Shown here piece by piece: positions 37,401 to 48,005 of a stretch of 64,000 nucleotides of DNA. The notes beneath the pieces are model-generated. The model was not told where the DNA came from. It was given only the letters and a program-made list of their open reading frames with translations, and did no database searches. Made by a program: the position numbers and the translations under genes. The stretch comes from Punica granatum. Lineage: Eukaryota; Streptophyta; Magnoliopsida; Myrtales; Lythraceae. Location of the stretch: the NCBI RefSeq assembly GCF_007655135.1, contig NC_045127.1:8131001-8195000 (forward strand), in the 5' to 3' direction. Numbering within the stretch: position 1 is the stretch's first letter; each line of letters starts with the position of its first letter.

Positions 37401-37946
37401 CATCTCCGTGACCTGCTGCTCCAGGCTCCTCATCGAGCCGTCCACTCTATCGAACCTCTCCATGGAGCTGCATCTTATTTGATGGATATCCGCCCACATG
37501 TTCAGTTGCATCGGGCCTTGAATGAACCTCTTAATCGACTTCCCGATCTTCTCCAACTTCTTAGCGTACTGGAGGCTCTTGTAGGCGTTCCACCTGCTCG
37601 AGTTCTTAATCTAAGGCCGGAAAAAGAAAAAGTTCAGAGAGATCGAGGGGGATATCGAAATTGAGATTGAACTCGGAGCGGGAGGGGAGGGGAATCATCT
37701 GACATTTTGACAGAGCTCAATGGCCCTTTTCATTTCCTCGGAGACTTGGTCGAGCCCGAACTGTCGAGTTTCCGAGAGCTCAACGCCGGAGTATTTGATC
37801 TCTTGGGTAATGTTGTAGAACTGCTCCACTTCGGCTAGGAGATGGGCCACGCTGGATTTGCAGACAATCGACTTCCCCACGATCTGTGCGAGCATCTTTA
37901 TGAGCTCCGAGGCGATCTCGCCGACGAAGAAGTCCGTCACAGCCAT
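34462..37946 (-). CDS. ADR1-like RPW8-NBS-LRR helper NLR, copy 1
   Basis: A helper NLR (RNL) of the ADR1 type, which in Arabidopsis relays immune signals with EDS1 partners at membranes. Six exons (complement of 37704-37946, 37151-37610, 36431-36834, 35879-36234, 35527-35732, 34462-35294) join in frame to 833 residues. Domains in order: RPW8-type coiled coil (1-150), P-loop GIGGSGKTT (about 214-222), kinase-2 LIVLDDVW (293-300), GLPLAL (376-381), MHD-equivalent QHN (503-505) within VIQHNVLRDLALHL, and an LRR ending FTLDWLDE. The segment VLPREWE-like/IVSIHTGEMNEMDW and the LRR wording place it with ADR1 rather than NRG1. Odd point: the motif's Asp is Asn here, while copy 2 keeps Asp. Otherwise all NB-ARC motifs are intact. 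Confidence 0.93.
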
Positions 37947-37993
37947 GGCCGCCGGTGGCGGTGGTGGTGGCTGAGTGGAAGATGAGGAAGATT

Positions 37994-38004
37994 CGTTTAT
38001 ATAG
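37994..38004 (-). promoter_or_regulatory. Putative TATA box, ADR1-like copy 1
   Basis: On the minus strand the sequence reads CTATATAAACG, ending 47 nt before the ATG at 37946, which implies a very short leader. The same box is conserved in copy 2 but farther from its ATG. Confidence 0.55.
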
Positions 38005-38118
38005 ATAGTGGGTCCCACGACACTCTCAATAGGGCCAATAGCAATCCACGTTGATATAGTTATAATAGTCCGACCATGTAGCAAAATAAATAAAAATAAA
38101 ATTCTATAATTACTTTAA

Positions 38119-38626
38119 GGGTTAATAATAAAAATACATAAATTTTTCACATCCTAACCATTTTAAGACGATTTTTTAAATCTAAAAATACACAAAATTT
38201 TCGATTCAATAACAATTTTAGCATGACGTCAAATTTTTCATTAATTTAAACGGAATCGAGATTACAGAGAGTCCCAGCGACCCCAATCGGAGGGAAGGAC
38301 ATCGGCTACCTCAATCAAGGGTGGTGAATGGAATCGAGGCCCCCACCCCCTGGAATCAAGAGAACTCTCAAATTGGAGATTATCCCGATTCCGACGGGCG
38401 AGGTCACAACCCTTGCCATCACCCTTCCGATTGAGGTCGTCAGCACTTTCTTCCCGATTGAGGTCGTCGTTGTCCTTTGTGGCTTTAATTCCATTTAAAT
38501 TAACGAAAAATTTGACGTCGTGCTAGAATTATTATCAAATTGAAATTATATATTTTTAGGTTAAGAAAAAGTTCTTTTAGAATTGTTAAAATATGAAAAT
38601 TTTGTGCTTTTTTTTGTTATTAACCT
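38119..38626. mobile_element. Mutator-like element with long terminal inverted repeats
   Basis: The left ~135 bp (GGGTTAATAATAAAAA, through 'gacgtcaaatttttc.ttaattt') is the inverted counterpart of the right ~135 bp. Flanking 9-mers TTACTTTAA (38110-38118) and TTAGTTTAA (38627-38635) differ at one base, consistent with an aged 9-bp target duplication. No transposase is present. It lies about 90 bp inside the unit 1/unit 2 junction, and only its left half survives at the end of unit 2 (about 55046-55340). Confidence 0.75.
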
Positions 38627-39174
38627 TTAGTTTAAGCTTTTCAACACTTATTTATACCATTATTTTTTAAAATTAAAATTTAATTTTAAAATTCTATTTT
38701 GAAATCAAACACAACATTAAAGTCAAAGGCAAGTGTTACGCTTTCAATTATTTCAGTCCCAAATTTTGGGGCTGGCAATTTTTCCTCGCCAAATAGAATA
38801 TATTAATTCAACCCACACGTGAGGCGACTCTCTCCATTCATTCAACGAGGAGGAAATTGATTTTTCCTTTTCATGAGGGAATAAAAGTGGTTCTTCGGGA
38901 AATGCTGATTTCTTTAGGAAAAATAATGATTTTAAATAGATATGGTTTAAATGATTGGTACAATTTTGTAGAAGTACCATAAATTTCATTAAAGAGAATC
39001 CAACACCAGAATTTCATTGATTATAGGTAAAAATTAAGTGTTATTTCATTGGTTCCTCTAGTGGAATAGGCAATATTGTCAAAACCTCATGTTATACTTA
39101 ATCACCATCATTAAATGATTCAATGCACGTAGGCACGTTTGATTGTCAAATCATTCACTCATCGTAATTTCCAG

Positions 39175-39249
39175 ACTCTCCTCGGGGACATGCTCTATGA
39201 TCATGAGCTAAGTTTTGCGGAGTGGAATGGTTTACAAACGAGCTCCAAG
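39175..39249 (+). other. Exon-like 75-nt segment, unit-2 copy
   Basis: Counterpart of 26041-26115 with the same length, open frame and AG/GT borders. One replacement (His to Asp) and three silent changes distinguish them. Confidence 0.35.
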
Positions 39250-40012
39250 GTAATATCGGTGTTATGCGAGTGTTCTAGTTTCTTCCACTTGATTAGCACT
39301 GGCATAGCTCAAAGTTGGATCCATAATATCGGTGTGAAATATTCTGTCTGCCTAGCATTTTATTTCTTGACCATCGAGAGATAATAAGCATGTACTGATA
39401 AAAGGCATACATTAATAAATGTTAACTTTGATAGTCAACGACATGCAAATTCAACCAATATTAGCTTTTCTATGTTATCCATTATATATCATTAAAACAA
39501 GGCATAATTAATTCATAAGTATCCGTAATTTTTATATAATTAAAGCCATAACCAATGTATCTTACCGGTGAAGCATGCATCTAGTCTCCTCGATCGTGAT
39601 TTGACTTTACTAACAACTATACGAAAAACCAAAACTTGGTTGGACTTGGTCTAATTGGATATCACAATTCACTACTTTAGTACTAAAAAAAAAGGGTTTA
39701 ATATTGGCATAAGATAGCCATTTAAATCTTTGAGATCATTAAAGTATCATATTGCCAATGTCATGGAATTGTGGCACCTCTATTTTTTTTTAATATAATA
39801 GAGAGTAGTACACGAATAAACAATTTTGAAAGTCTCGTGTAATACATGCCTCATCATTCACGAAAACAATCAAAGAAAGATAGTCTCGACATATTTCATT
39901 TCGTGTCCATGCATGTAGTACACGGTTAATGATCCATTATCACTGATTCATCGATCGAGCTTATATGTTTCGACCTCGAAGTGTCAGCGATATATGGGGA
40001 GACGGGGGAATA

Positions 40013-40240
40013 TGCTCCGTTTGGATTCAAAGTAAGATTTTAAAATCGTACTTTAACTTAATTATACCCATAACAAAACAAAATAACTCATACAAAATCA
40101 AATGATAGGTCCTATTTATACCACTCTTTTTTAAAATCAAAATCACATAACTCATACAAAGTCAAATGGTGATCTTATACATAACTATTTATACTACTCT
40201 TTTTCAAAATCAAAATGTTACTTACAAATCAAACGCATCA
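40013..40240 (+). mobile_element. Tourist-like MITE inserted in unit 2 only
   Basis: Begins TGCTCCGTTTGGATTC and ends CAAACGCATCA, with ATA on both sides (40010-40012 and 40241-40243). The corresponding unit-1 site near 27255-27290 lacks it, so it inserted after the duplication or was lost from unit 1. It is homologous to the reverse complement of 23011-23253. Confidence 0.75.
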
Positions 40241-40663
40241 ATAATGATTGTGATCTGGAGCTCTTTTGGTCTCGCCAACCAAGGCAACCACTGACCATCA
40301 CTCATTTAATTTATCAATAATATGGTTTTATCGAGTCGTGTCACATTGTCGTGAAGAAAATAGGTAACCTTGAAGCACAATATATTAAGATTAAAAAGTT
40401 AGTAATTGAAAGGTTTGATTGGCACCAAAGTTTTATTAGAATTCTTGATCCGCCTGCATGGTGTCGAAATTTTGCGGCTCGAATACTAGATATCAATGTT
40501 AAAACCATGAATGCATTACCTATCAATTAACAAAGATTTTCTCAATGCGCTAATGATTCTTCGACATTTAATCACATAGCCGATGAAGATCTAATTGGAG
40601 CAAAACATCAATGCAGGGGAGTTATCCCGAGATCTCAAGAGGCATTTCCTCTTCCCTCTGTCT

Positions 40664-40857
40664 TGCACAATGAGTTTCTCTCGAGGGGGAAAAAGGGGGC
40701 CTGCAAGGCAAAACACATGCATTCGGTTTGTTCATACATATGAACATACTTCACGCTCCACACCAATGACCATACGCATCATGCATTCGGTTACATGGAC
40801 ATAATTCATGTTCCACATCGATAATCGTATAATGAACAATTCAAGATGGCTCCTCCC
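40664..40857. other. Novel filler replacing the peptidase promoter and 5' exon
   Basis: Unit-1-like sequence stops after 'cctctt.cctctgtcttg' (about 40664) and resumes at 'ccgcc.ccgctgcttacagc' (about 40858). Between them are about 190 bp with no counterpart in unit 1. The filler contains two imperfect repeats starting 'gcattcggtt' (about 40729 and 40784). It supplies a new in-frame ATG for the downstream peptidase copy. Confidence 0.75.
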
Positions 40858-42734
40858 CGCCGCCACCGCTGCTTACAGCACCATCGCCGGAGAAATCTTC
40901 GGTGGCGGCTGCGGGAGCTCGGTTGTAGAGGGCATGGTCTCGTTGATGAGAAGTCTGACCTGTGGCTCGCTGGGGCCGGGCTGCACCACGGGGACGGGCT
41001 TCGGTGCTTGCGGGATTTCCCCGATCCGGGTCGCCTCGATCATGCCCTTCTTCCAGGGGGCTAAGTGGTTGCCCTGCAACGAGGCGGCGTTGCCGGGGCT
41101 CATCAGCAGCACATTTACGACCGAGTATGCTGATACAGAGGAGGAGAGTGATGATAGGAGGGAGAGCTTTGAGAAGAAGTCAGGCAGTAGTGGGTCGGGG
41201 CCGGGTTCCAGTTGGTGGTTTTCGAGGTGGTTTGGGGTGCGGTCAGAGGATGCAAAGGCGGCGGTCACGGCTCTGACAGTGAGCCTGCTGTTCAAGTCGT
41301 CTCTTGCAGAGGCGAGATCGATCCCTTCTGCCTCCATGTCCCCGACTCTTGATGTGGGTGATCGTATTTTAGCTGAAAAGGTGGCGAAATGAGACTTCAG
41401 CTTCAGTTTAATTCAATCTATATTTAGGTGTAATTACTGATTCAAATTCTTATAAAAATATGCTTGCTTTGAAGTTCCAGGAAATGAGAGTTTAGCATGA
41501 GTATGATTGATGTTATCATCTGCTATATTCTCGAGGGAATTATGGATTTAGTATTTGTTTCGATGTGAAAGATAAAAAATTGTTGCTGAAAAGATTCAAC
41601 GGCCTATCACCCGCATTGAAACAGATTACTTGGTAAAGGTGAGTCTCGACGCAACAAGAACAGTCGAAGCTTTTATGTGAATAGATACTCCTCCATGAGC
41701 AATGGCACACCTCTTCTCAGCATTGCATTCACGGTTTAGTTAAGATTCGTAAGGCACAGAAGGTTAGCTTGTGCTGATGCTCGTTTCACTGTCCTTAATG
41801 CTGCCTTGTCTCATTTCAGGTATCATATATGTTCAGAAAGCCTGAGGTTTCTGATATAGTGATATTCAAGGCGCCTCCGATCTTGCAGGTCCGACCTTTA
41901 TGTGTACTATATGCGTGCACGGCAAAGTTCTTATTTTGGTCCACTTTAGAATGTGATTGATTCGTTTCCTGTTAACTTGTCAGCAATTGGGCTATGGCTC
42001 AGCTGATGTGCTCATAAAAAGAATCGTGGCGAAGGCGGGCGATCATGTGGAAGTAAGCTTTTGCCTTGTATATTTTGAACCTTACCGAATCTTCTATATG
42101 TTCTTGATGCGTTGCATTGTCATTTTCCCTTATTTCAATGGTCATTTGGATTGTAATAATGGTCTGGATTTGCAGGTACGTGATGGTAAACTATTGGTGA
42201 ATGGTGTTGAATGCAATGAGGAATTCGTTCTGGAACCGCTTGCTTATGAGATGGAACCAATGGTAAAATATTCCTCTGCCTTTGTTCTCTTATTCCATCA
42301 TTTTGTTTCTTCGGATGTTGTTTCTTCTTTGATTTTTTCCTCCTCTTTTTTTTTCCTCGTTCGAAGAGCTTATCACTGACCAAAATGGATCTCGCTATTG
42401 CAGCTTGTGCCTGAAGGTTATGTTTTCGTGATGGGAGACAATCGCAACAACAGCTTTGACTCCTACAATTGGTTAAGTTCGAAATTTTCAAGTTTCTATC
42501 TCTTCCTTTTGGTCTACTTCAAACTATCAGGCACCAGATCGAAATGTTACAGAACATTTTGGATATTGATAGCCTTCTCTGAATTTTAAAGTTCTTAGTT
42601 ATATGCATTCCATAATTTTCAGGGGCCCGCTTCCGGTCAAGAACATCCTGGGTAGATCGTGGTTCCGCTACTGGCCTCCTTCTGAGATATCCAATGACTC
42701 ACAAACCGGGAAGAAAGCGATTACAGGCTCGTGA
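40808..42734 (+). CDS. Thylakoidal processing peptidase, copy 2 with replaced N-terminus
   Basis: Six exons (40808-41380, 41820-41888, 41984-42052, 42176-42262, 42404-42471, 42623-42734) stay open and join to 325 residues. From AYSTIAGEIFGGG onward the protein is nearly identical to copy 1, with the catalytic Ser (Ser176) and Lys (Lys226) kept. The first ~60 residues of copy 1, including most of the transit peptide, are replaced by about 21 residues from unrelated filler (MFHIDNRIMNNSRWLLPAAT). Box E reads DSYNW instead of DSHNW. The original promoter is missing. It could be a transcribed chimeric gene, a mis-targeted protein, or a silent copy with open frames only because it is young. Confidence 0.75.
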
Positions 42735-43703
42735 TACACATGACCGTCAAGTGGTCAAGCCATAACCTCTTGCTTATTTTTTTAGATTCGTAGATGGTGA
42801 ATTTATATATTCGTCTCGATTCTTTTGTTCTCTTGTCGTCGAATTGCTTAGTCGGATATTGTGCTGTTTTGGATGTTTCAACTCATTGATTCCCCATCCT
42901 TTTCGATATAAAATAAGAAGAAACTCACAGATGAATTGCGTCTCTAGTGCTATAATCTCGCAATGCATTCACGTTATGCCTTTGGTCGATTGTAACTTGC
43001 GGAAACAGATACATAAAATCAAATTGTGCTATGTTTTACAACATGTCATGGAGCTGGTTCGATTCATGACCAGACGTTTACATTTTCCTATATTAGTCTT
43101 ACTTTCCGAACATATTATAACATAAAGGGACTCTACTTATATTTGTAAGTATCCCACTCAGCCTATCTCAAAATGCAAGATCGGTTAATTCAACAGGTCA
43201 CACCCTACAGGGATGCTAATGCAGAAAACGCTATTATAAGTGGGTAAAACTGAAATTACAGATAAGTGTAGGATAGAAAAGACAATTCTACTGATGTTGG
43301 CCGTAGTGAGGGCAAAAGAGTCATTTACTATTATCGAGGCCAAGCTGAAAATGATTTCAAGGGTCGTACGAAGTATGGCGGTGATTCTCTGCTCCGTGCT
43401 CACGCGAAGTCCGTTGACACCACTAACTTTCCTCCACCGGCCACCTCTGTCGATGGTCTACGCCACCGGTACCGCCGCGTCCTCCCTCCTTGTCTCCCTC
43501 CTCTTACTTCCGCTTACTCTCGCATCCAGTTCACCTCCTCCGTTCAACGCTTCTCTCCATATCCTACAGGTACGCAACTGATTCCCTTCATCTCCGGACT
43601 CCCGATCATCAGCTCAAGAAAGCCCTTAGCGAAACTCGTTCGATATCGACCAATCAAAGCTCGGCAACCCTCTGTGCAGGATGTAGTGAAGGCGATATCT
43701 TCG

Positions 43704-43882
43704 TAATAGAGGAAATAGTGATTTCAAATTCTAGCCTTCCTAGTATAGTTGTTGTATCATAATTATATTAATTATTCTGCATTTATTTCTTTCCTAAAAC
43801 ATGTTATGTACAACTCTATTTAATTCAATACAGAACATCTCCAACAATAAGTTGAGGTTTTAGCCCAATTCATCTAATCTCA
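43704..43882 (+). repeat. Partial 5' LTR of the Copia fragment
   Basis: AT-rich sequence directly upstream of the PBS-like site, ending about 'catctaatctca'. No second copy is found in the window, so the identity rests on its position beside the PBS. Confidence 0.5.
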
Positions 43883-44057
43883 TATGGTATCATAGCCTAC
43901 GATCGAGCTATGCGATCGATCTTAACTAGGCTAACCTATCTCAATTCTCTTTCCTGATCCTCTTAATCATTCGTTCCCTATAGCTGACCTAATTTTAACA
44001 CTCAATCTTCCCTTCTCAATCCCCACTATTCAGGTCAAATTAAATGGCCGAAATTAC

Positions 44058-45713
44058 ATGTTTTGGAAGGGTATTATGAGCCCTCTACTCGAAACCTACA
44101 GGCTTCTTCCCTATGCCGAAGGACGAGTATCAGAACCTGACAGAACAATCACAGGACCAGATGGCAGCATTTTACAGAATCCAGAGCACTTGCAGTGGAC
44201 GTCTAAAGATAAATTTACACTCATCTGCATCATGCTAGCGGTGACCGAAGAAATCGGCTTCACCATCCTTTCTGCCAAGACTTCTCATGAGGCCTGGCAC
44301 TCTATGGAGATCGCATTTCTCAGTCAGACGGCCGCCCAAGAAAACCTTCTGGAGCAACAATGGCGTGACCTGCAAAAAGGATCAAAACCAATGCTGGAAT
44401 TTATCAACGATGTTAAGAAGAAGGCCCTCAGTTTTGCTCAAATTGGAAAACCCAAAACTCCAACAAAAGTTAATCGACGAATCTATACTGGATTGGGTCC
44501 TGAATGGGAGCCGCTTATTCAAGCTAAATCAGATGCAATGGTGACGATGAGCATTGATGAACTCACCTCATTGCTCATGGGGCATAAAGAACGGCGGTCG
44601 TACGCTGCTACCAGCGAGCAATCGCAGCAACTGACTCCAGCTCCTCTCTCCGGAATCCTTGGACCACCTCCGGCCGAAGTCCACTACATCGACAGTTGCG
44701 GAAGGATTGATTATAGCGGAAATAACTACGGTGGAAAAGCAAAAAACAGAGGCAAAGGAAAGGGAATTGGACAAGGGAGCGCTTACGGTGGTCACGGGCT
44801 TGGCGGTAACCCCCGGAGTTCCAGCTATGGCGGTCACGGCAGCACGAGAGGGCAAGGAGGACAGGGACGTCCTCTGTCGAACCCTAACCCTAATTTTGCA
44901 GGAAACTATTGGGGAGGGCAGGGGAGTTTTGGCCGGAACGGTTCGGGTTATAACATCAACCCGGCCCGAGACACGAGGACTATCCGGCCCGGTTTCTCCT
45001 CCCAGCCCGTCTCTTTTAATTCAATGGGCTCTACTCAGATCGGCCCATTTCACATGCCGGGTGGCCCAGCATCTGCCTCCAGCCCAGTTGCTGCATCTGT
45101 TGTATGCCAAAGTTGCAACCGGCCCGGCCATACTGCTCCGTTCTGTCAATTCAATTATTTTTCTGGTGTTCAAGCTAACATTGCTGAAGCATCTTCTCAG
45201 GGACTTTATGACCTTGATTGGTACATGGACTCGGGTGCTACACATCATGTCACTTCCCATTTAGCCAACCTAAACATTCATGATGAGGCACTACACTCCG
45301 ATCACATCTATGTTGGAGATGGTAAATCTCTTCCTGTATTTGCATCTGGTTCTTCCACTATCAAAGTCTCATCTCGCCCCCTCCTCTTGAATCATATTTT
45401 ATATACTCCTAATATCTCCAAAAATCTCATTTCTATCTCTAAATTTGCTCAAGATAACACTTGCTTTTTTGAACTTCATCCTGATTGCTTTATTGTTAAG
45501 GATCAACGGACACGCCAGGAACTTTTGCGAGGCCCGGTTAAGGATGGACTTTATTGCTTTTCTCTGATAGGCAAGCACGCCAGTCAACTTCAGGCTCATC
45601 TCTCTACATCTGTCTCCAGTACTCTATGGCATCAACGTCTCGGTCATACGTCCTTTCCAATTGTTCTTCGTGCTCTTAGTTCTTCCTTTTTATTGAATAA
45701 TGATCGTGCATGA
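44058..45713 (+). pseudogene. Copia gag-protease open frame (fragment of polyprotein)
   Basis: A 551-codon frame. It starts in gag (MFWKGIMSPLLETY; an upstream gag start is probably missing), continues through a Gly-rich linker to a CCHC zinc knuckle (CQSCNRPGHTAPFC), an aspartic protease site (DSGATHHV) and a gag-pre-integrase motif (LWHQRLGHTS). A TGA at 45711-45713 ends it before integrase. Part of a dead element. Confidence 0.88.
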
Positions 45714-45770
45714 CTCGTTTGTTCTGCATGTCAATAAGGCAAATCAATAAACTGTTCTTTTCCTCTCACC

Positions 45771-46886
45771 ATGCATAATAGCACTTCTCTCTTTGAACTC
45801 ATTCATACTGACATTTGGGGACCATCCCCAATTCGATCGCACACTGGAAACATCTACTATATTCATTTCCTCGACGATTATAATAAATTTTATTGGTTTT
45901 ATGTCATGAAATCTCGATCTGAAGTATTACAAATTTTTCGTGCCTTTCGTCTTCAAATCGAAATCTCTATGGCCATAAAATCAAATATTTTCAGTCTGAT
46001 GGTGCCAAAGAATTCCTTTCAGCTGCCTTTCAATTTGAATTGCAAAATAATGGAATTTTCCATTGTATTTCGTATCCTCATGTTCCTCAGCGAAATGGAT
46101 CCGTTGAACGTAAACACCGTCGCATAGTAGACATGCGTCTTTCCCTAATTTCTCACTCTTCTTTACCTTCTAAATACTGGGACTATGCCTTTGAAATAAC
46201 TGTCTATCTCATTAACATGTTACCCACAAAATCCTTACAGTTTAAATCTCCTTATGAAATTTTGCTTGGTCACCCTCCCAATTATAGTCAACTCCGGGTT
46301 TTTTTGTTGTCTCTGCTTTTCATATTTGCGTCCTTATACCCATCACAAATTAGAACCTCGTTCACAGCCCTGTGTTTTTCTCGGTTATCCCTTACATTAT
46401 CAAGGATATCGATGTCTCAATCCCATCAGTGGTCACATCTTCATATCTCCTCAAGTTATCTTTGATGAATAATCATTTCCGCTTTGAACTGGCGTGCCTA
46501 CCTCAGTGGAACTTGAAAAGACATCATCGGGCTCTGCCTCAGCTCCTGGTACCTTCTTCTCTAATCTCAGTACTTCTTTTCCTGATTCTTCTGACACCAC
46601 GTATATTCCTATTCCACCCGATATCCTCCATCACGTCCCAACCACATTCACTACTCTGATAGATGTTGCACCCGAGGATATTGACCAATCTACAGGTATT
46701 GTTGCTTCTATTGAGGATATTTCAGTTCCTCCTAACCCAGTGGAAACTGTCCAGACTTCCCTTGGTCCACCTGTTCCTCAAAACACACATCGAATGGTGA
46801 CACGGGCTAAAGATGGCTCCTTTCCTCCTCCACGCTTTGTTATCTCACGACATCCTGCGGCTTTTTCTGTCTCTACTGCTTTGTAG
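45771..46886 (+). pseudogene. Copia integrase remnants
   Basis: 45771-45960 keeps the integrase core opening (ELIHTDIWGPSP, YYIHFLDDYN). 46040-46310 continues in another frame with PQRNGSVERKHR and SPYEILLGHPPNY, typical Copia integrase C-terminal motifs. Frame changes near 45970 and 46290 break the product. 46494-46886 is the low-complexity linker before reverse transcriptase. Confidence 0.82.
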
Positions 46887-48005
46887 GAACCACGTTCCTT
46901 TGCCCAGGCACGCAAGCACTCTCAATGGCGTACTGCCATTTAGGAGGAATATCAGGCCTTACTTCGGAATGACACTTGGGATTTAGTTCCACCGAATCCC
47001 ACGCAGAATATTGTTGGCTGTAAGTAGGTATATCGGATCAAACAAAAGGCAGATGGCACGATCGACCGTTATAAAGCACGCTTGGTAGTTAAGGGCTTTA
47101 ATTAGAGAGAAGGTGTTGATTACGAGGAGACTTTCAGCCCGGTCATCAAACCTGTCACCATTCGCACTATTCTCTCCATTGCAGTCTCCTTGCAATAGCA
47201 TGTTCGACAACTTGATGTGAAGAATGCATTTCTTCATGGGCACCTTTCTGAAGAAGTTTATATGACCCAACCTCCTGGTTTCATTGACTCCTCTCGGCCT
47301 CATCACGTATGTCGTCTCAAACACTCCCTCTATGGCCTTAAGCAAGCTCCGCGTGCATGGTTTCAGCGTCTGAGCAATTTTCTCTTTAAGCTCGAATTTC
47401 ATGACTCGAAGGCAGACTCTTCTCTTTTCATCCTCCAACATTCGACTTATTCTATTTTTCTCCTGGTTTATGTTGACGACATCATCTTAACTGGGACTCT
47501 GGGTGCTCCATTCCAGTCCATATTAGCGGCACTACACAAAGAATTTGCCTTGAAGGATCTCGGTCCGCTTCATTTCTTCTTGAGCATGGAAGCTAAGTCC
47601 GATTTTGCTGGACTTTATCTGACGCAGTCCAAGTATATTAATGATATTCTTGTCCGGACATCCATGCTTGATTGCAAGCCTATCAGTTCATTGGTTGCTG
47701 CTAGCTCTCAACTGTCTCTTCATGATGGTCACTCGTTTGAGGATCCTTCTCTCTACCGCAGTGTTGTTGGAAGTCTACAGTATCTGCCTCTCACTAAACC
47801 AGATATTGCTTTTGCCGTTAACCAAGTCTGCCAATTCATGCATAAACCTTCTGTGACTCACTGGCTTGCGGTAAAGCGCATTTTACGGTATCTCAAAGGT
47901 ACTATTATTTATGGTCTTCTTCTTCGATCGGGCTCCATTTCAGCACTGCATGGTTACTCCGATGCTGACTGGGCAGGCAATCCTGATGATGAGATTACGT
48001 CGTAA
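46887..48005 (+). pseudogene. Copia reverse transcriptase / partial RNase H
   Basis: 47217-48005 reads LDVKNAFLHG (47206 onward), LKQAPRAWFQ and the catalytic box LLVYVDDIILTG, then SLYRSVVGSLQYL and the RNase H start (YSDADWAGNP). In-frame stops near 46940, 47026, 47103 and 47200 disrupt the N-terminal RT portion. The frame ends in a TAA at 48003-48005 within RNase H. Confidence 0.85.

Larger units (their letters stand above)
25186..38716 (+). repeat. Tandem duplication, unit 1
   Basis: The sequence from 'ttaaagtcaaaggcaagtgttacgc' (25186) onward recurs from 38717, and recognisable homology continues to about 38398 (unit 1) and 55340 (unit 2). The unit holds, in order, a thylakoidal processing peptidase (+), a TIN1-like gene (+) and an ADR1-like NLR (-). 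The period of about 13.5 kb is set by the two start points. Unit 1 appears to be the less altered copy. Confidence 0.92.
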
